Part shown: one piece after another, positions 33,684 through 48,098 of the stretch
Layout: each line of letters starts with the position of its first letter
How positions within the stretch are numbered: position 1 is the first letter of the stretch
Source of the DNA: Scedosporium boydii
Lineage: Eukaryota; Ascomycota; Sordariomycetes; Microascales; Microascaceae
NCBI GenBank assembly: GCA_002221725.1
Contig: NJFT01000215.1
Location: 1-64,000, forward strand
Length of the DNA stretch: 64,000 nt
Reading direction: 5' to 3'
Notes under the pieces: generated by a model
The model's input: the letters and a program-made list of their open reading frames with translations, nothing else
Database searches by the model: none
What the model was told of the DNA's origin: nothing
Program-made: the position numbers and the translations under genes

Positions 33684-35141
33684 ATGAGGCTCTCTGGCGT
33701 GTCCGCGGCCTTGGTGCTGCTTTCGGTCGACATTGTTTACGGTCACGGTCACCGCCATATTCACCGACGACAAGCCCATGTGCACCGACCCAGTCCTAGG
33801 GCCAACGACCCTGCTCCTGCCGTTGAAAAGCGTGCTACCTGCTCGCTTCCTAACGACGGCGATCTCCACTATGTTCCTGGCGGCATGAACAACGGTTTCG
33901 CCATGAGCCCCGATCAGGCCTGCACCGCCGGCATGTACTGCCCGATCGCCTGTAAGCCTGGCAAGGTTATGGCTCAGTGGGAGCCTGGGTCGTCTTACAA
34001 CTATCCTTCCTCGATGGTAAGTTGCTCGGCGGTGGTAGTTATGGCGTGTTTTCCTCGGGCGGAGTATGTACTAATTCCTTGTCGTAGAACGGTGGACTTT
34101 ACTGCGATTCAAACGGCCAGGCGCAGAAGCCGTTCAAGGATTCTCCCTACTGCGTTGATGGAACAGGCTCTATCAACGCTGTGAATGAGGCGGGAGGCAA
34201 GGTGTCCTTCTGCCAGACAGTCCTCCCCGGAAATGAAGCCATGTTAATCCCGACCGTCGTTGACAGCAGCGCTGTCCTTGCTGTCCCTGACCCCAGTTAC
34301 TGGGCTTCTACTGCTGCTCAGTAAGCCGTGCCTCCATTATCTGTCCCGAACCCTGTCACTAACATAAATACTCTGTAGCTATTACATCAACCCTCCTGGT
34401 GTTGGCGATGAAGGGTGTATCTGGGGTGACAGCTCGAAGCCTGTCGGCAACTGGGCTCCATATGTTGCTGGTGCGAACACGGATAAGAGCGGACAGACTT
34501 TCGTCAAGCTTGGTTTCAACCCGATTTTCGAATTCGAGGGCGCCGGTCTCGAGAAGAACCCTCTCACTTTCGGCGTCAAGATCGAGTGCCCTGGCGGTGG
34601 CTGCAACGGTCTCCCCTGCGAGCTTAACCCCGCCAAGAAGGGACTGGGCGACGTCGTTAGCAATCAGTCCGCCGTCGGAGCCGGTGGCTCGTCGTTCTGC
34701 GTTGTGACTGTCCCGTCTGGTTCCAAGGCCAATATTGTTGTTTTCAACACCGACGGCTCGAGTGGTGGGAATAACAATAAGGACAAGGAGAAGCCTCAAC
34801 CTCAGCCCCAGCCTGAGAGCACCAAAGCGAAGGAGGAACCCTCGCCAAGCTCCACGGCCGGCGCACCTTCATCTTCCGCGGAGGCTGAAAGCGAAAGCAC
34901 GACTGAGGGCCCGTCCAGTTCTACCCGTCCCACCGTCAAACCCGGTATCTTCCTTGAAACGGATGCGCAGACGTCAAACTCGCCCTCGACTCAGACCTCG
35001 GACGACTCGGCTCCTACGAGCGCTGACTCGACCCCGACCGAATCCCAGTCCAACGAGAATGAGGCTCCCGGTCTTCAGCAAGGTAGCGCCGCTGTTGCCG
35101 GCCTCGTGGTGGCACTGGCGGCTGCGGCTGTCTTGTACTGA
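33684..35141 (+). CDS. SUN-family cell wall protein, GPI-anchored
   Basis: Secreted wall-remodelling protein of the yeast SIM1/UTH1/SUN4 family. Exons 33684-34016, 34088-34320 and 34379-35141 give 442 residues. A signal peptide (MRLSGVSAALVLLSVDIVYG), a His-rich stretch and a KR site (VEKR/ATCSLPNDG) precede the SUN domain, with CTAGMYCPIACKPGKVMAQW, NGGLYCDSNGQ, GKVSFCQTVLPGNEAM and YYINPPGVG-x-EGCIWGD. A Ser/Thr/Pro/Glu-rich stalk follows, and then a C-terminal hydrophobic segment (GSAAVAGLVVALAAAAVLY) typical of a GPI-anchor signal. Family members act in septation and beta-glucan modification. Confidence 0.92.
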
Positions 35142-36513
35142 TTTCACTGTTGATCTCACCACGACAACCCTTGGTCATTACTGCTTGGCGTTTTTCTTAT
35201 TTTCTTCGCTTCCCAGCCAGTGTGTGATACCCTTGTTTCACTTCTCGCATCACTTGTTCCTGCGTGCTTCTGCTAGTGGGACAGCGCTGTCTGCTTCTGT
35301 CAACATTTGCTCGCCGCCTGAGGGAATCACCCATACGCTCAATCCCTGCGACCGCATCGACGAATTACACCTTTACTTTTCGGAGACGGGTCCCCTTCCT
35401 ACCACCTGGCCCTTTTGGTTTTTTTGGCTTGTCTTCATCTACCCCGGTGCCAATCGCATGCGTACAATGTCGACGCACTGAAATGGTCTTCGAGTTCCAT
35501 ATGGCCTAGGCGACAAATGCGACTTTACTTTCTTTTCTGCTTTCACTGCACTTAGAACCTGCCATACGACATACTATATCTTCCCGCCACTTACCGGCGA
35601 ATATTGTTTATTCTTATTCTGTCTCCGGCTCACTTCCACTCCTCAATATCCACCGCAAATGATTGTGCGATTTTACTTTCAAATGATATACCCATTTCCG
35701 GATCTGACGAGCCCGGGAGCTTTTTTTGGGCCAATCCTGAATTGGCCTCTCCTTTTTTTTCCCTCGACTTCTCTCGTTACTCGAGAATTGGTGTCCTCGG
35801 TCACACATTCTCCTTACAACACATAAGGAACACCCATGTCCCTCAGCGAGAGGACTAGATGGGCAGCTTCCTTTTTCGACTTCTATATTGCCTTGGGGAT
35901 GGAAGGGCATTGACAGTTTGGAGCTACTACAACTTCTCTTGGATGAATTTGAGGGAATACAATGGAAGGGAGCCCGGACGAACACTTCCTCAAACTATTA
36001 TTCTTTCTTTTCTTGGGGTGGATATTACAAGGGCGATGGATAGTTGGGTTCTTTCTTTTTCCAGATCTTTCTTGGCTTTTTTGGGTTTTATTTAGTTACT
36101 CCTCACGAGTTTACGATGAACTGGGAGGTGTTTGTATGTATGCGTATGTATATCCCTTCTGCCAGAGCTCAAAACAGTTGAGCAGGAGCAGAGGGGGAGT
36201 ATATATAGTGAGGCATGGACACGGGCGGTTAGGAAAAATAAAAGAAGGGATGATGTACTTGGGGGGATGATGGGTTTATGTTGGAGAGGAAGAATTGAAA
36301 GTAGCTTAAAACTTGAGCTCTCTCATGAAATTTGGATGTGAACGTTGACTTGATGAATATGCGTACATAATAATATATATTATACCCATCCCGAAAACCC
36401 TCCCATCGACTTGTATATTTGGGGGAAAGCATGATGCTCGTTCTACTCAACTGTACTTAAGAAAAAGGTCGCTATTATCTCTATTAATCCTCTGCACCTC
36501 GTCCCTGCTTCAT
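35142..36513. other. Convergent 3' intergenic region, no gene recognised
   Basis: Between the stops of the SUN gene and the PCI-domain gene. T-rich and AT-rich; TATATATAG at about 36200 and TAATATATATTATA at about 36370. No convincing coding frame. Confidence 0.5.
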
Positions 36514-38211
36514 TCACCCCTTCACCCAACCCGGTACGTCATCCCAATCTACATCCTCCTCATACCTCCTCTCCCTAATCGCTCGAGCAACAACGGGCCA
36601 CCCCGCCGCAACAGCACCCTTCGTCTTCGCCCCCAGCACGGCAAACTTTGCCATGTCGTGAGCGAGATAACCATGCAAGAGACCCTGCTGCACCAGCGCG
36701 GCGACGGTGAGTTCGACGTCCTGGGGTGTGACGGGGGCGTTGCCCCAGATCAGGCCCTCGTTGGGGCGTAGTCTTTTCCTCTTGTAGCTAATCGGTGTTG
36801 GGAAGGTGTCTGTTGTTGTTGGTGGGTGTCCCTCGAGGCGGTTTTGGAGGTACGTAGCTGCTGCGAGGAGGTGGGTGAGGTCGAGGAGTGGCGCTTTGCG
36901 GGAGTTGGGGTCCGTCGGGGGCGTGTACGTGAGAAGGAAGACGCGGCGGGAGAGGGAGCGCCAGAGGTAAGGACGCAGCCTGTTCGACAACGTGAGCAGG
37001 ATACCCTTCTCGAAGAGCCACGATTCGTGGGCGGCAAGGGTCTCCTGGAAGAGGACGAAGTCACCCGTGCGAACGGCTTCGGCGATGGGGTGAAAGATTG
37101 GCGCGAGGGGCTGCGCTTCGGGTCGGGAGAGGAGCTGACGGGAGGCCAGGACGCCGAGGAGGAGGTTCGCGGGGATGAGGTAGGTGAGGATGAGGGTGCG
37201 GTGGGATGTGAAGCTAGGCGGGGTTTGGAGGTAGGCGCTGGAGAGGCAGGCGGAGGCGCGGCTGAAGTGGTTGTTGGCGAGGTTGAAGCGGCCGAGGTAG
37301 TAGAGGAAGGTGACGCGTTGGGCTGCGGGATAGAGGGAGAGAGGGGGGGAGTTTGTGGATATGTTGGTGAAGATTTGTTTCGCGAGATGGGTTTTGCGAC
37401 ACTTTGAGAGGAGTCAGTTATCGAGGCTGAGGGAGATGAGTGAGAAAAATGAAATACATACGGCGAAGAGTAACTTGAGCACCAGGTTCGCGAACATGTA
37501 GACGCCCACTTTCTTCCCCTCGGGCTTGCCGTATCGCGCGCTCGACCTATCCGTCAAGCACGTCGTGAAGATCTTTTGAATGATTTCGGCTGATGACTCG
37601 GCTACGGACTTCCTGCCCTCTTCGTCGCCTCCCCGTAGCCTGCTCGTGAGATCGGGTCGCTTGTTAAGCATCATGGTGAGTTGGGCGAGGACTTCGCTCA
37701 GCGACATGCTCGTCTTTAGGAGCATGCCGCCGTAGGTGGGATTCGCAAAGGCGGTGCTGCATGAGCTGTTGTTTTGAAAGACGCGACATTAGCGATCAAG
37801 GGAAAGCATGTTGATTGAAAAATAGAGGCTCCTTCTTTCACGCTCATAGCAGTTCAGCTCATCGAGGATGACCACATACTTTACCAATCCACACAACAAA
37901 GAATGCGCCCTCGACAAATCCTGAAAATCCACATCCCTCCAAAACCCGAAATAGTCCTTCACGAACGTCACGAACCCCGGCCACGGCGACCCCTGCCCCT
38001 CGCTCACGTCGTCCTCCTCCGGGAGCCCTCCTTCAACGGCCGCCTCTAGCGCCGCGTCGCCGCCTCCGTACCGCTCCTTGAGCTCGCCGGCGAGCTTGTA
38101 GTATTGCGGAGACGCATTGGGCGAGACTTGGAGCCAGGCGCGGAGGCTGTCGCCGTCTTGGGCGCGGACGAAGCTGCGGAGCTGGGTGAGGAATTCATTG
38201 ACGAGACTCAT
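36514..38211 (-). CDS. PCI-domain protein (Thp1/PCID2/Csn12 family)
   Basis: Exons 38211-37880, 37765-37462 and 37401-36514 give 507 residues. The intron 1 donor is GTATGT inside GGTAAAGTATGT; only this choice keeps the frame (…CGLVNSCSTAFANPTYGGML). Family features are VTFLYYLGRFNLANNHFSRA, LILTYLIPANLLLGVLASRQ, LAPIFHPIAEAVRTGDF, and a C-terminal PCI/winged helix ending IWGNAPVTPQDVELTVAALV-QQGLLHGYLAHDMAK. This matches PCID2/Thp1 (TREX-2 mRNA export) and the related Csn12; I cannot separate the two by eye. A role in mRNA export or transcription elongation is therefore inference. It is followed by a short gap to the acetyltransferase gene on the same strand. Confidence 0.85.
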
Positions 38212-38889
38212 TTGTTTGGTTTGGGGTTTTCAGTAAATTGATAAAATTACTTAGGAATAGAGAAGGATAAGAATGAGGAGGTGAGAAGGTTTCCCCCGTC
38301 GGAAGGGTGATGGGCTGGAGTGTGCACTTTCAATGTTTCGTTTGTTGTGAATGTGAGGTTGAGAGGACAGTGTGAAAATTTGGGGAGGTGAAGTGCGTTG
38401 TCGAGGGCGGCTGGATCGCGCTTCTTGCTTCAATTGATATCTTCGTCCTCCATTCCTGTCTTGTCGTCCTACTAAATCACGGACACAACACGGTCCTTGG
38501 AAGTAGGGAAGCGAGGCAGACGCTGTTCAAGATAGGTTTCATGAGTTTTTTTTTTCTTCTTCTTAATTTATATGCAATTTCTACAATGGTACATGACTTC
38601 CCATCAGGGATCAGAACTTAGCACCCTACTCCTGGCTGACTCGACCTCTTTGGCCTTTAGCTGGCAACCTTAAATCATGCCAGGCGATGTAGGCCAGAAG
38701 GCTCGTGGGCATCTTCCCCATTCATAGATCGTGATAAAATACCCACATGTCGTGCATGTCCTCTGTCCAGGATACATCACACTATTCAAGGGAAGCGAAG
38801 GCAGGCTCCGGCTCCCTCAAAAGCTCATTTCATCCCCTCATCTGGGCATTTACGCCCTTCAGTTTACTGCAGCCGCATATTTTAGTGTC
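38212..38889. other. Intergenic between two minus-strand genes
   Basis: Promoter of the PCI-domain gene and 3' UTR of the acetyl-CoA acetyltransferase gene. No gene seen. Confidence 0.5.
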
Positions 38890-40339
<1,450 letters not shown>

Positions 40340-41822
40340 CTTGTTGCTAAAAAGTAGGTATACGATATCACGAACTCGAAAACCCGCACACACGAAGAGA
40401 ACAAGAAAGAAAAGAGAAAGGCGAAAAAAAAAGGATTCGTGCGAGAATTAAAAAGGGTCGACAACAAAATCTAGATCGGTCTTCCCAGGGTGGAGATTCC
40501 GTCAGGTGGAGGGGCCAGAATTGCAGCAGGCAAAGGGATTGGCGATTGGCGCCGGCTCGGCCAACTTCGGCTAAGGCTGGCCCAAGGCAGAGCGACGGAG
40601 GGCGTCGGTGTTTGTTAGTCCGGGGTTGTCGCAGACACCGACCGGAGTGATCAGTGATCATTACTTTCCTTCGATGGCATTTTCAACACATCAAATTGAT
40701 GCAAATGCCTTCTTTACCCGAGCTACTAACCTCACATGCTTATTCATAAATTTGCCTAGAATAATTGAAAAGCAAAGATCAATTGATGAAATCATCATGG
40801 CGTTTTGGCCTCGCAACGTGCGGCATTGGAGGAATAACTGGGGATTGGTCAACGCCAGAGCTGCCTTGCTCTATAATTGTCCTGCGTCAACCTCGGCATC
40901 GCAAGTATCATCTTTCTTTCGCAATGGAAATAATAGTCCGTCCGAAGAAAGATGATGACGCCCCCCTTGCCTGTAAAGGAGTCTCGGTCATATGGACACT
41001 AAGGAATGACATTAGTGTATTAACCTACACAAAATTGGCCTTTGGACACGGTCAAGTTGGGGGACAGAGAATGCTTTGTCGAGGTATTGCAAGATGTACG
41101 TTCTTGTGCTATAGCAAGAGTTGAGCCGAGAAGCGCAGGACGGCGGACAGTTTAGTGCATAGACAACGCAGCCACACAACGTTGGAGGTTTATAATTGTA
41201 TTGCCAGCGCTATCAATTGATCGATTTAGTAATCTTTGGTCCACCAAAAGCCGAAATGCATCAATTGGCTTATTTGCGGCTTAGATCTAAGTACAATTGG
41301 AAGTACATACAATTCGAAGAACGCGTGCGTTGGGAAGATTCGCAACGCGTCAATTGGGATTGGGTGGATTTCTAATAATCTTCTTTACTTGACGCCTGCC
41401 TCATGTGTATCATATCTCGTTTATTTGAATTCGAGGCAACCAGCGCGAGTTCGGAATTTACTTATTGATGCATCACGTGCCTTAACTCCTGATCACGGCA
41501 ATCGTTGGCGGACGGCGGTTGCCAGCTGCGTTGAAATGGCGATTTACCAATCAAGAAACAGTCATTGACGGGCCAGGCTCTGTCGCCCCCTCTAGACCTT
41601 TCTCAAGGGCGCCCATGGAATCCTCCGCCTGAACCGCGAAGTCTCCTCACCTTGCCTCCTCCCACTTAAACTACATTCCCCATCTTTTCATGGGTCAAAC
41701 CCCTTTTCACATCTAATCCATTCCAATTCATCTGCGATCCAAGTAAATCTCTTCCTCTCAAACGCCTCACTTGAATACCGACCCATCTTCGACTCCCTCC
41801 GCCGCTCTTCATCTGTCCTAAA
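40340..41822. other. Divergent promoter region thiolase / RAD6
   Basis: About 1.5 kb without a recognisable gene. It has AT-rich blocks and several CAATTG/ATCAATTG words (about 41210-41300). Frames on both strands look random. Confidence 0.5.
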
Positions 41823-42498
41823 ATGTCTACCGCAGCCCGACGTCGCCTCATGCGCGACTTCAAGGTACGTGATTCTCCTTCCGCCCCCCTCTCCCTTGGC
41901 CACGAGGCTCTCGTGTCACGCTGCGATTCTGGTGCCTAACAAGGAGATGTTCATCAGCGCATGCAAACCGACCCTCCCACTGGTGTTTCCGCATCACCAG
42001 TACCCGATAACGTCATGACCTGGTACGCCAAATATCGAAACTCGCATGGAGACGATCGAATCGTGTGCTAACATCGGTGACCGATATAGGAACGCCGTCA
42101 TTATTGGGCCCGCCGACACGCCTTTTGAAGATGGCACCTTCAGGCTTGTGATGCAGTTTGAGGAGCAATATCCCAACAAACCCCCAGCCGTCAAATTCAT
42201 TAGCCAGATGTTCCATCCCAACGTCTACGCAACCGGAGAGTTGTGCCTTGATATATTACAAAACAGGTGGAGCCCGACATACGACGTTGCCGCGGTTCTT
42301 ACAAGCATCCAAAGGTGTGCCGTCCCTTATCGTCTCACCTCATTTATCATCCCAGGCTAACCCTGTCCCTGCAGTTTGCTAAACGATCCCAACACCGGCT
42401 CCCCCGCGAACGTCGAAGCATCGAACCTCTATCGAGAAAACCAGAAAGAGTACGAGAAACGCGTCCGAGAAACGGTGGAGAAATCCTGGGAGGAGTAG
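41823..42498 (+). CDS. rad6: Ubiquitin-conjugating enzyme E2 RAD6/UBC2
   Basis: E2 enzyme that with Rad18 monoubiquitinates PCNA (post-replication repair), with Bre1 histone H2B, and with Ubr1 N-end rule substrates. Exons 41823-41864, 41958-42022, 42090-42314 and 42375-42498 give 151 residues. It starts [20 protein letters not shown] and includes [39 protein letters not shown] with the active-site Cys88 at the family position, and [15 protein letters not shown] at the end. As in other filamentous fungi it lacks the long acidic tail of yeast Rad6. Intron positions fall after FK, within W and before SLLNDP. Confidence 0.97.
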
Positions 42499-44993
42499 TG
42501 AAAGACAACCTCTCTTGTCTTTTATGCACAAGATTCCTTGGCCCAACCATGGTGGCCGTACATCATCATATTGCAGCCCTCTGAAGGGCATAATGGAAAT
42601 CACGCACGATGGAATGGTTCTTTACGAGTAATGAGTGGCCTATCGTTGGCAGCACCCCGGCTCCCAGTACGACAGAAAGACGCGACGACATAGATATTGG
42701 GCGTTAACGACTCTCCCTATTCGGACCGGGAAGACAGGGGTGAAGAGGCATTCCTTGCCGACGACACATCGATCATCGATCACCTGGCTATCTGCGCCCT
42801 TGATGATTTATTGCCCTCAGGCAAAGTTATGAGCTTCGTTCTCACCATCCAAATCATCAAGGCCACGGTCTTTTTTTCTTGCTTTTTGGTCATTTCTCTC
42901 CCTCTCTCTCCGTTGCACCCAAAGAACCCTTAGTTTTCAAGACGGAGTTTAGGCGGGGGCGAAGGGAGCAATGGTAGTCATGCATTTACAAAGCGTTTCG
43001 GTATACCAGGGATACATAGTTTCTTTCCTCTTTTCTTCTTCGTTTAACAGACTGCACATGTTCATTCTTGATAGGTTGTGTTTTCGTGAATATAGTATGA
43101 TTTGCCAACTATTTTGAAAGATTGGCCGTGATACCTTGATATGAGATCGGCTGTCGCTGTGTGTCCTCTGGCACCTTCCTTCCTCAAGTCCCCCGATGAC
43201 GGACCACTCCGTTCCAATTGCATTGCACACAACCTCCGTGAGATCGTTACGGGATCCATGATCAACGGAGTGGGTCTACAATCGCCCTGTCAATATTCCT
43301 CTAAGCGGTACTTCGTAAGATTTAAGCCATAAACCACAGCGAGGGCCCCACCGCATTGAAGCAATTTGATTGTTTTCTTTTGCCTGGGCAATACCAAATC
43401 CAATGCGTTCATATTATTACTGACATTGATACCAGAAATGGACTCTCTATATGCAGGGATCAGATGTAGACACGAAGAGAGAAGTTTACATCGATGCGGC
43501 GAAGATGGGAACGTGAAGAAAAAGTATTGGGTAAGATGCTCTAGTTCCCGAAGCCTTGGTGGTAGAAAGCAAGAGTTGAGTTGATATGAGAAGCGGGAGG
43601 CCCGGCTGCTATTCGATGTGAGGAGTGGTGGGTTCCCGTCCGTGGTTTTATAGTCGTCTTGCTCTGGACTGTGGGAGACGATCTCTTTGGCCATCGGCCC
43701 ATGATGTCCGTCTAAGACATTATCGGCGATCCAAACATCAATCATGCCCCACAGAGAGACATTGGGCTTGGTCAAGGTATGTATCTATGATAGGCTCCGC
43801 ATGGCTCATTGAATGCTTTGGGATATTGTCTCAATTGACTATCTGCCGCATCTCGACTATAATTGCTTCATCGAGTGCTTTATGCACAGAGGGTCTCCGT
43901 GGTCTATTCCTGCTCGCGAACGAGGTACTACCCGCCGTGGTGGTAACAATGGAACTTTCCCAAAGCCGAGTGGAACAGTCCAGAACGCATCAATCAATTA
44001 TCTGGGCCTGGCCGACCGGTGTAAGAAGTGTGTACCTTTGTACAAGGACGAAGCATTACGCCACTCAGGGTCTTGGTTGGAGTTCTTGTTGGGCAACGGA
44101 CCACTGCCACAGCCACTGTTGGGAGATGAAACACGCCCTGAAAAGTTCCAGTCTGGCGCCATAATATCACTGTGCTGGTACCAGCATTGATAAGTGACAT
44201 TGGCTGATCAAATGTACCTCAGGATGCAGCACTCGGTTTCTGATACTGCTCACCCCCTTCATGTTCTGCCCCTCCACTACCTCCGTAATTTACGACAAAA
44301 AATCAAAGTACCGCTTAATAACAAATTATATGGCAGAATACATCCATCGGCTGTTGATGAACCCAATCCGATACTCATTATTCCTACACGCGCATTTGTT
44401 TCCCCTGTCGCGTCATCAATCCTCTCAGGCACCCATTATTGATTCTTCTTCTCCTTTAACCCTATCCAAGTATTTCGTACGATTCCCCTTCCCTCGTTTT
44501 GATTCTATTTTTCTTCCTTTTGCGATTACCTTCGTTCATCCCCGATTCCCGGTCTTGGTTATTGCAGCCGGCATTTCCGTTGCCCTCACTATCGACCACT
44601 AAAGTGCCAAGTGGGTGGTCCCCCGTTTGATCAATTTGGGGCCTGTCCGCCGCCAAACTTGAGGCCTGTAGGCTTCTGGGCCTGCTGCGTCGCCTGTGCC
44701 TGTGCGTCCTCTCGCGGGCTGTGACTTGTTGACACCCACATCTGCCAAACACTTGATCTGCCACCTTCTCCCGGCGACACTCCCCGCCTGAGCCATCGAA
44801 CTAATCTTGCGCAAGCACGGCCGATTTTCCCCCTTCTCGCAACATCTAGCCGTCTTCCCACATTCCGCCACCGCTTCCCTGCATGCCGGAGACGCCAGAC
44901 AACGCGATTCTTTTCGCTCGCGCCCGGCTGGAATACCATTAACGACCGCCCTCCCCGGTAAACGCCTGTCCGAGCTTAGGACGTCCGCCCACC
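42499..44993. other. Gene-poor region between RAD6 and kinesin
   Basis: About 2.5 kb, no family recognised in any frame. It contains one GGTACTTCGTAAG copy of the dispersed palindrome (43308). The last 400 bases are the probable kinesin promoter and 5' UTR. Confidence 0.45.
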
Positions 44994-47900
44994 ATGTCGG
45001 GTGCGAATAGTATCAAGGTCGTCGCCCGATTCCGACCTCAAAACAAAATCGAGTTGGAATACGGCGGCAAGCCTGTCGTTTCTTTTCAAGGAGATGATAC
45101 CTGTATCCTAGATGTATGTGGTTTCCAGTCTCATTTGCCTCGCAGCTTCAGCTTTGCGGCTCTTGCCCCCTCGTAGCCCCTCCTGCCCCCCCCTCTTGCA
45201 CCGCCATGCGCCGACTCCGGCTTGCAGCACGCATAGCTTCGTTAAGGTCAACGAGGCTCGGTTGTTCCGTACTTAATATCGACTCTTACGTTCACGATGA
45301 CTGGGTTTTCTTTTCTTGGAGTGCTGACGGTTAGGTCTATTTTACCAAACCCTGCTTGTAGTCAAAAGATGCACAGGGCACATTTACTTTCGATCGCGTG
45401 TTTGGCATGACATCGCAGCAATCCGACATCTTCGACTTCTCGATCCGCTCTACAGTCGATGACATCCTCAACGGATACAATGGAACGGTTTTCGCTTACG
45501 GTCAGACCGGTGCGGGTAAATCGTACACGATGATGGGAACAAGCATCGACGACGAGGCCAACCGCGGTGTCATCCCCCGTATCGTCGACCAGATCTTCGC
45601 CAGCATCATGACCAGCCCCTCCACAATCGAGTATACCGTACGCGTGAGCTATATGGAAATTTACATGGAGAAAATCCGCGATCTCCTCGCCCCGCAGAAT
45701 GACAACCTTCCAGTGCACGAGGAGAAGAGCCGTGGTGTATACGTCAAGGGACTGCTCGAGATCTACGTTTCCAGCGTTCAGGAGGTCATGGAGGTTATGA
45801 GGAGAGGAGGGAATGCGCGTGCCGTCGCCGCCACCAACATGAACCAGGAATCGTCGCGTTCACACTCCATCTTCGTCATTACCATCACGCAGAAGCACGT
45901 CGAGACGGGATCGTCCAAGAGCGGCCAGCTGTTTTTGGTCGATCTTGCAGGTAGCGAAAAGGTTGGCAAGACCGGTGCAAGTGGCCAGACGTTAGAGGAG
46001 GCCAAGAAGATCAACAAGAGTTTGAGTGCTCTCGGCATGGTCATCAACGCCCTCACGGACGGAAAATCCTCTTACGTTCCTTATCGAGACTCCAAGTTGA
46101 CTCGAATCCTACAAGAATCGCTTGGTGGTAACAGTCGAACGACACTCATTATCAACTGTTCCCCCAGTAGCTATAACGATGTGGAAACCCTAAGTACTCT
46201 GCGATTCGGTATGAGAGCGAAAGCCATCAAGAACAAGGCCAAGGTCAACGCCGAGCTCAGCCCCGCGGAACTTAAGGCTCTTCTACGGAAGGCACAGACC
46301 CAGGTTACCACTTTCCAAAGCTACATATCGAATCTCGAAGGTGAAGTTCAGTTATGGCGTGCGGGTGAAAGTGTTCCGAGGGACAGGTGGGTGCCTTCAC
46401 TAGCTGCTGATGGCACCGGGGCGACCAAGGCACCGCCCCGAGATGCGCGGCCGTCTACGCCGTCTAGGTTGGCGGCGGAGCCACGAGCGGAGACACCGAC
46501 CCTAGAACGGTCCTCGACACCAAGCATCCCGCTAGAGAAGGACGAGCGTGAAGAGTTCCTGCGCCGCGAGAATGAGCTTCAGGATCAATTAGCGGAGAAG
46601 GAAACGCAAGCAACCAACGCCGAGAAGCAACTGCGAGAAACCAAGGAGGAGTTGACTATCTTGAAGGAGCACGATAGCAAGATTGGCAAGGAGAATGAGC
46701 GCCTTACTGCGGATGTCAACGAATTCAAGATGCAGCTCGAACGTCTTACCTTCGAGGGCAAGGAAGCCCAGATTTCCATGGATGCCTTGAGGGAGCAGAA
46801 CGCCGAGCTCACGGGTGAGCTTGACGAGGTCAAGCAGCAGCTTCTCGATGTTAAGATGAGCGTCAAGGAGTCCAGCGCTGTCCTTGATGAGAAGGAGAAG
46901 AGGAAGGCCGAGAAGATGGCCAAGATGATGGCCGGCTTTGACTTGGGTTCCGACGTTTTCAGCGACAAGGAGAAGTCGATTGCGGATGCCATCAAGCAGC
47001 TCGATAACTTGCTGGAACACAGCACCGTCGGCGACCCTATCCCACCTGAGGAGTTCAAGGACCTTCGTCAGCGTCTTGTGGAGACTCAGGGCATCGTCCG
47101 ACAGGCCGAGCTGTCGACGTCGTTCAACTCGTCTTCGAGTGCCGCCGAGACCCGTAGGAGACAGGAGCTCGAGCAGCGCCTGCAGGTACTGCAGACTGAA
47201 TATGAAGAGCTTTTGGAGCGGAACCTTGGCGAAGCCGACGCCGAGGAGATCAAGGCCCGTCTCGAGACGGCGTACTCCAACAAGCAAGAGCTCCAGACGA
47301 AACTTGTCGACGACCTTAAGGCCGAGGTCACTCAGAAGACTGCTGAGATCGAGCGGATGGGCACCCTCATCGACGACCTTCAGAAGCGCGTAGCTTCCGG
47401 TGGCGCTGCTGCCATGGCCAACGGCAAGACCGTCCAGCAACAGATGGCCGAGTTCGATGCCATGAAGAAGAACCTCATGCGCGACCTGCAAAATCGGTGC
47501 GAGCGCGTTGTCGAACTAGAGATTTCACTCGACGAGACCAGGGAGCAGTACAACAATGTGCTACGATCGTCCAATAGCCGCGCGCAGCAGAAGAAGATGG
47601 CGTTCCTCGAGAGGAACCTCGAGCAGCTTACGCAGGTGCAGCGCCAGCTTGTTGAGCAGAACTCTGCGCTCAAGAAGGAGGTTGCCATCGCTGAGAGGAA
47701 GCTCATTGCTCGTAACGAGCGTATTCAGAGTCTCGAGGGCCTGTTGCAAGACAGCCAGGAGAAGATGGCAGCTGCCAACCAGAGGTATATATATCCCCCC
47801 TTCCTATCCCATGATTCGTTTCGGTGCGTCATATATACTAACGCTCCACCCCTCTAGATTCGAGGTACAACTGGCAGCCGTCAAGGAGAGGCTCGAGGTC

Positions 47901-48098
47901 GTCAAGGCCGGAAGCACGCGTGGCATCAACTCACCCACGGGCATCGGCGGATTCAGCTTTGCCAACGCGGGCAGCAGAATTGCCAAGCCCCTCCGCGGAG
48001 GAGGCGGCGGTGATGGCCCCACCAACCCTGCCATTTCGTCTCTGCAGAACGAGGGTTCGACTAACAAGCGATCCAGCTGGTTCTTCCAGAAGTCTTAG
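44994..48098 (+). CDS. Conventional kinesin heavy chain (kinesin-1)
   Basis: Plus-end microtubule motor for vesicle and organelle transport in hyphae. Exons 44994-45113, 45362-47784 and 47858-48098 give 927 residues, close to the Neurospora protein. Motor domain: MSGANSIKVVARFRPQNKIE, P-loop GQTGAGKS at residues 87-94, switch I NMNQESSRSH, switch II DLAGSEKVGKTGA, then the neck (AELSPAELKALLRKAQTQV). A Pro-rich hinge (~residues 395-440) is followed by a long coiled coil and the fungal tail with FANAGSRIAKPLRGGGGG and a basic C-terminus. Intron 1 follows CILD. Confidence 0.97.

Noticed and set aside
43625..44164. 179-codon plus-strand frame between RAD6 and kinesin
   Set aside because: Cys/Trp/Ser-rich random-looking sequence with no domain; overlaps equally open frames on both strands.
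46589..47491. 300-codon minus-strand frame over the kinesin gene
   Set aside because: Leu/Val-rich antisense of the kinesin coiled coil, a common artefact of heptad-repeat coding.
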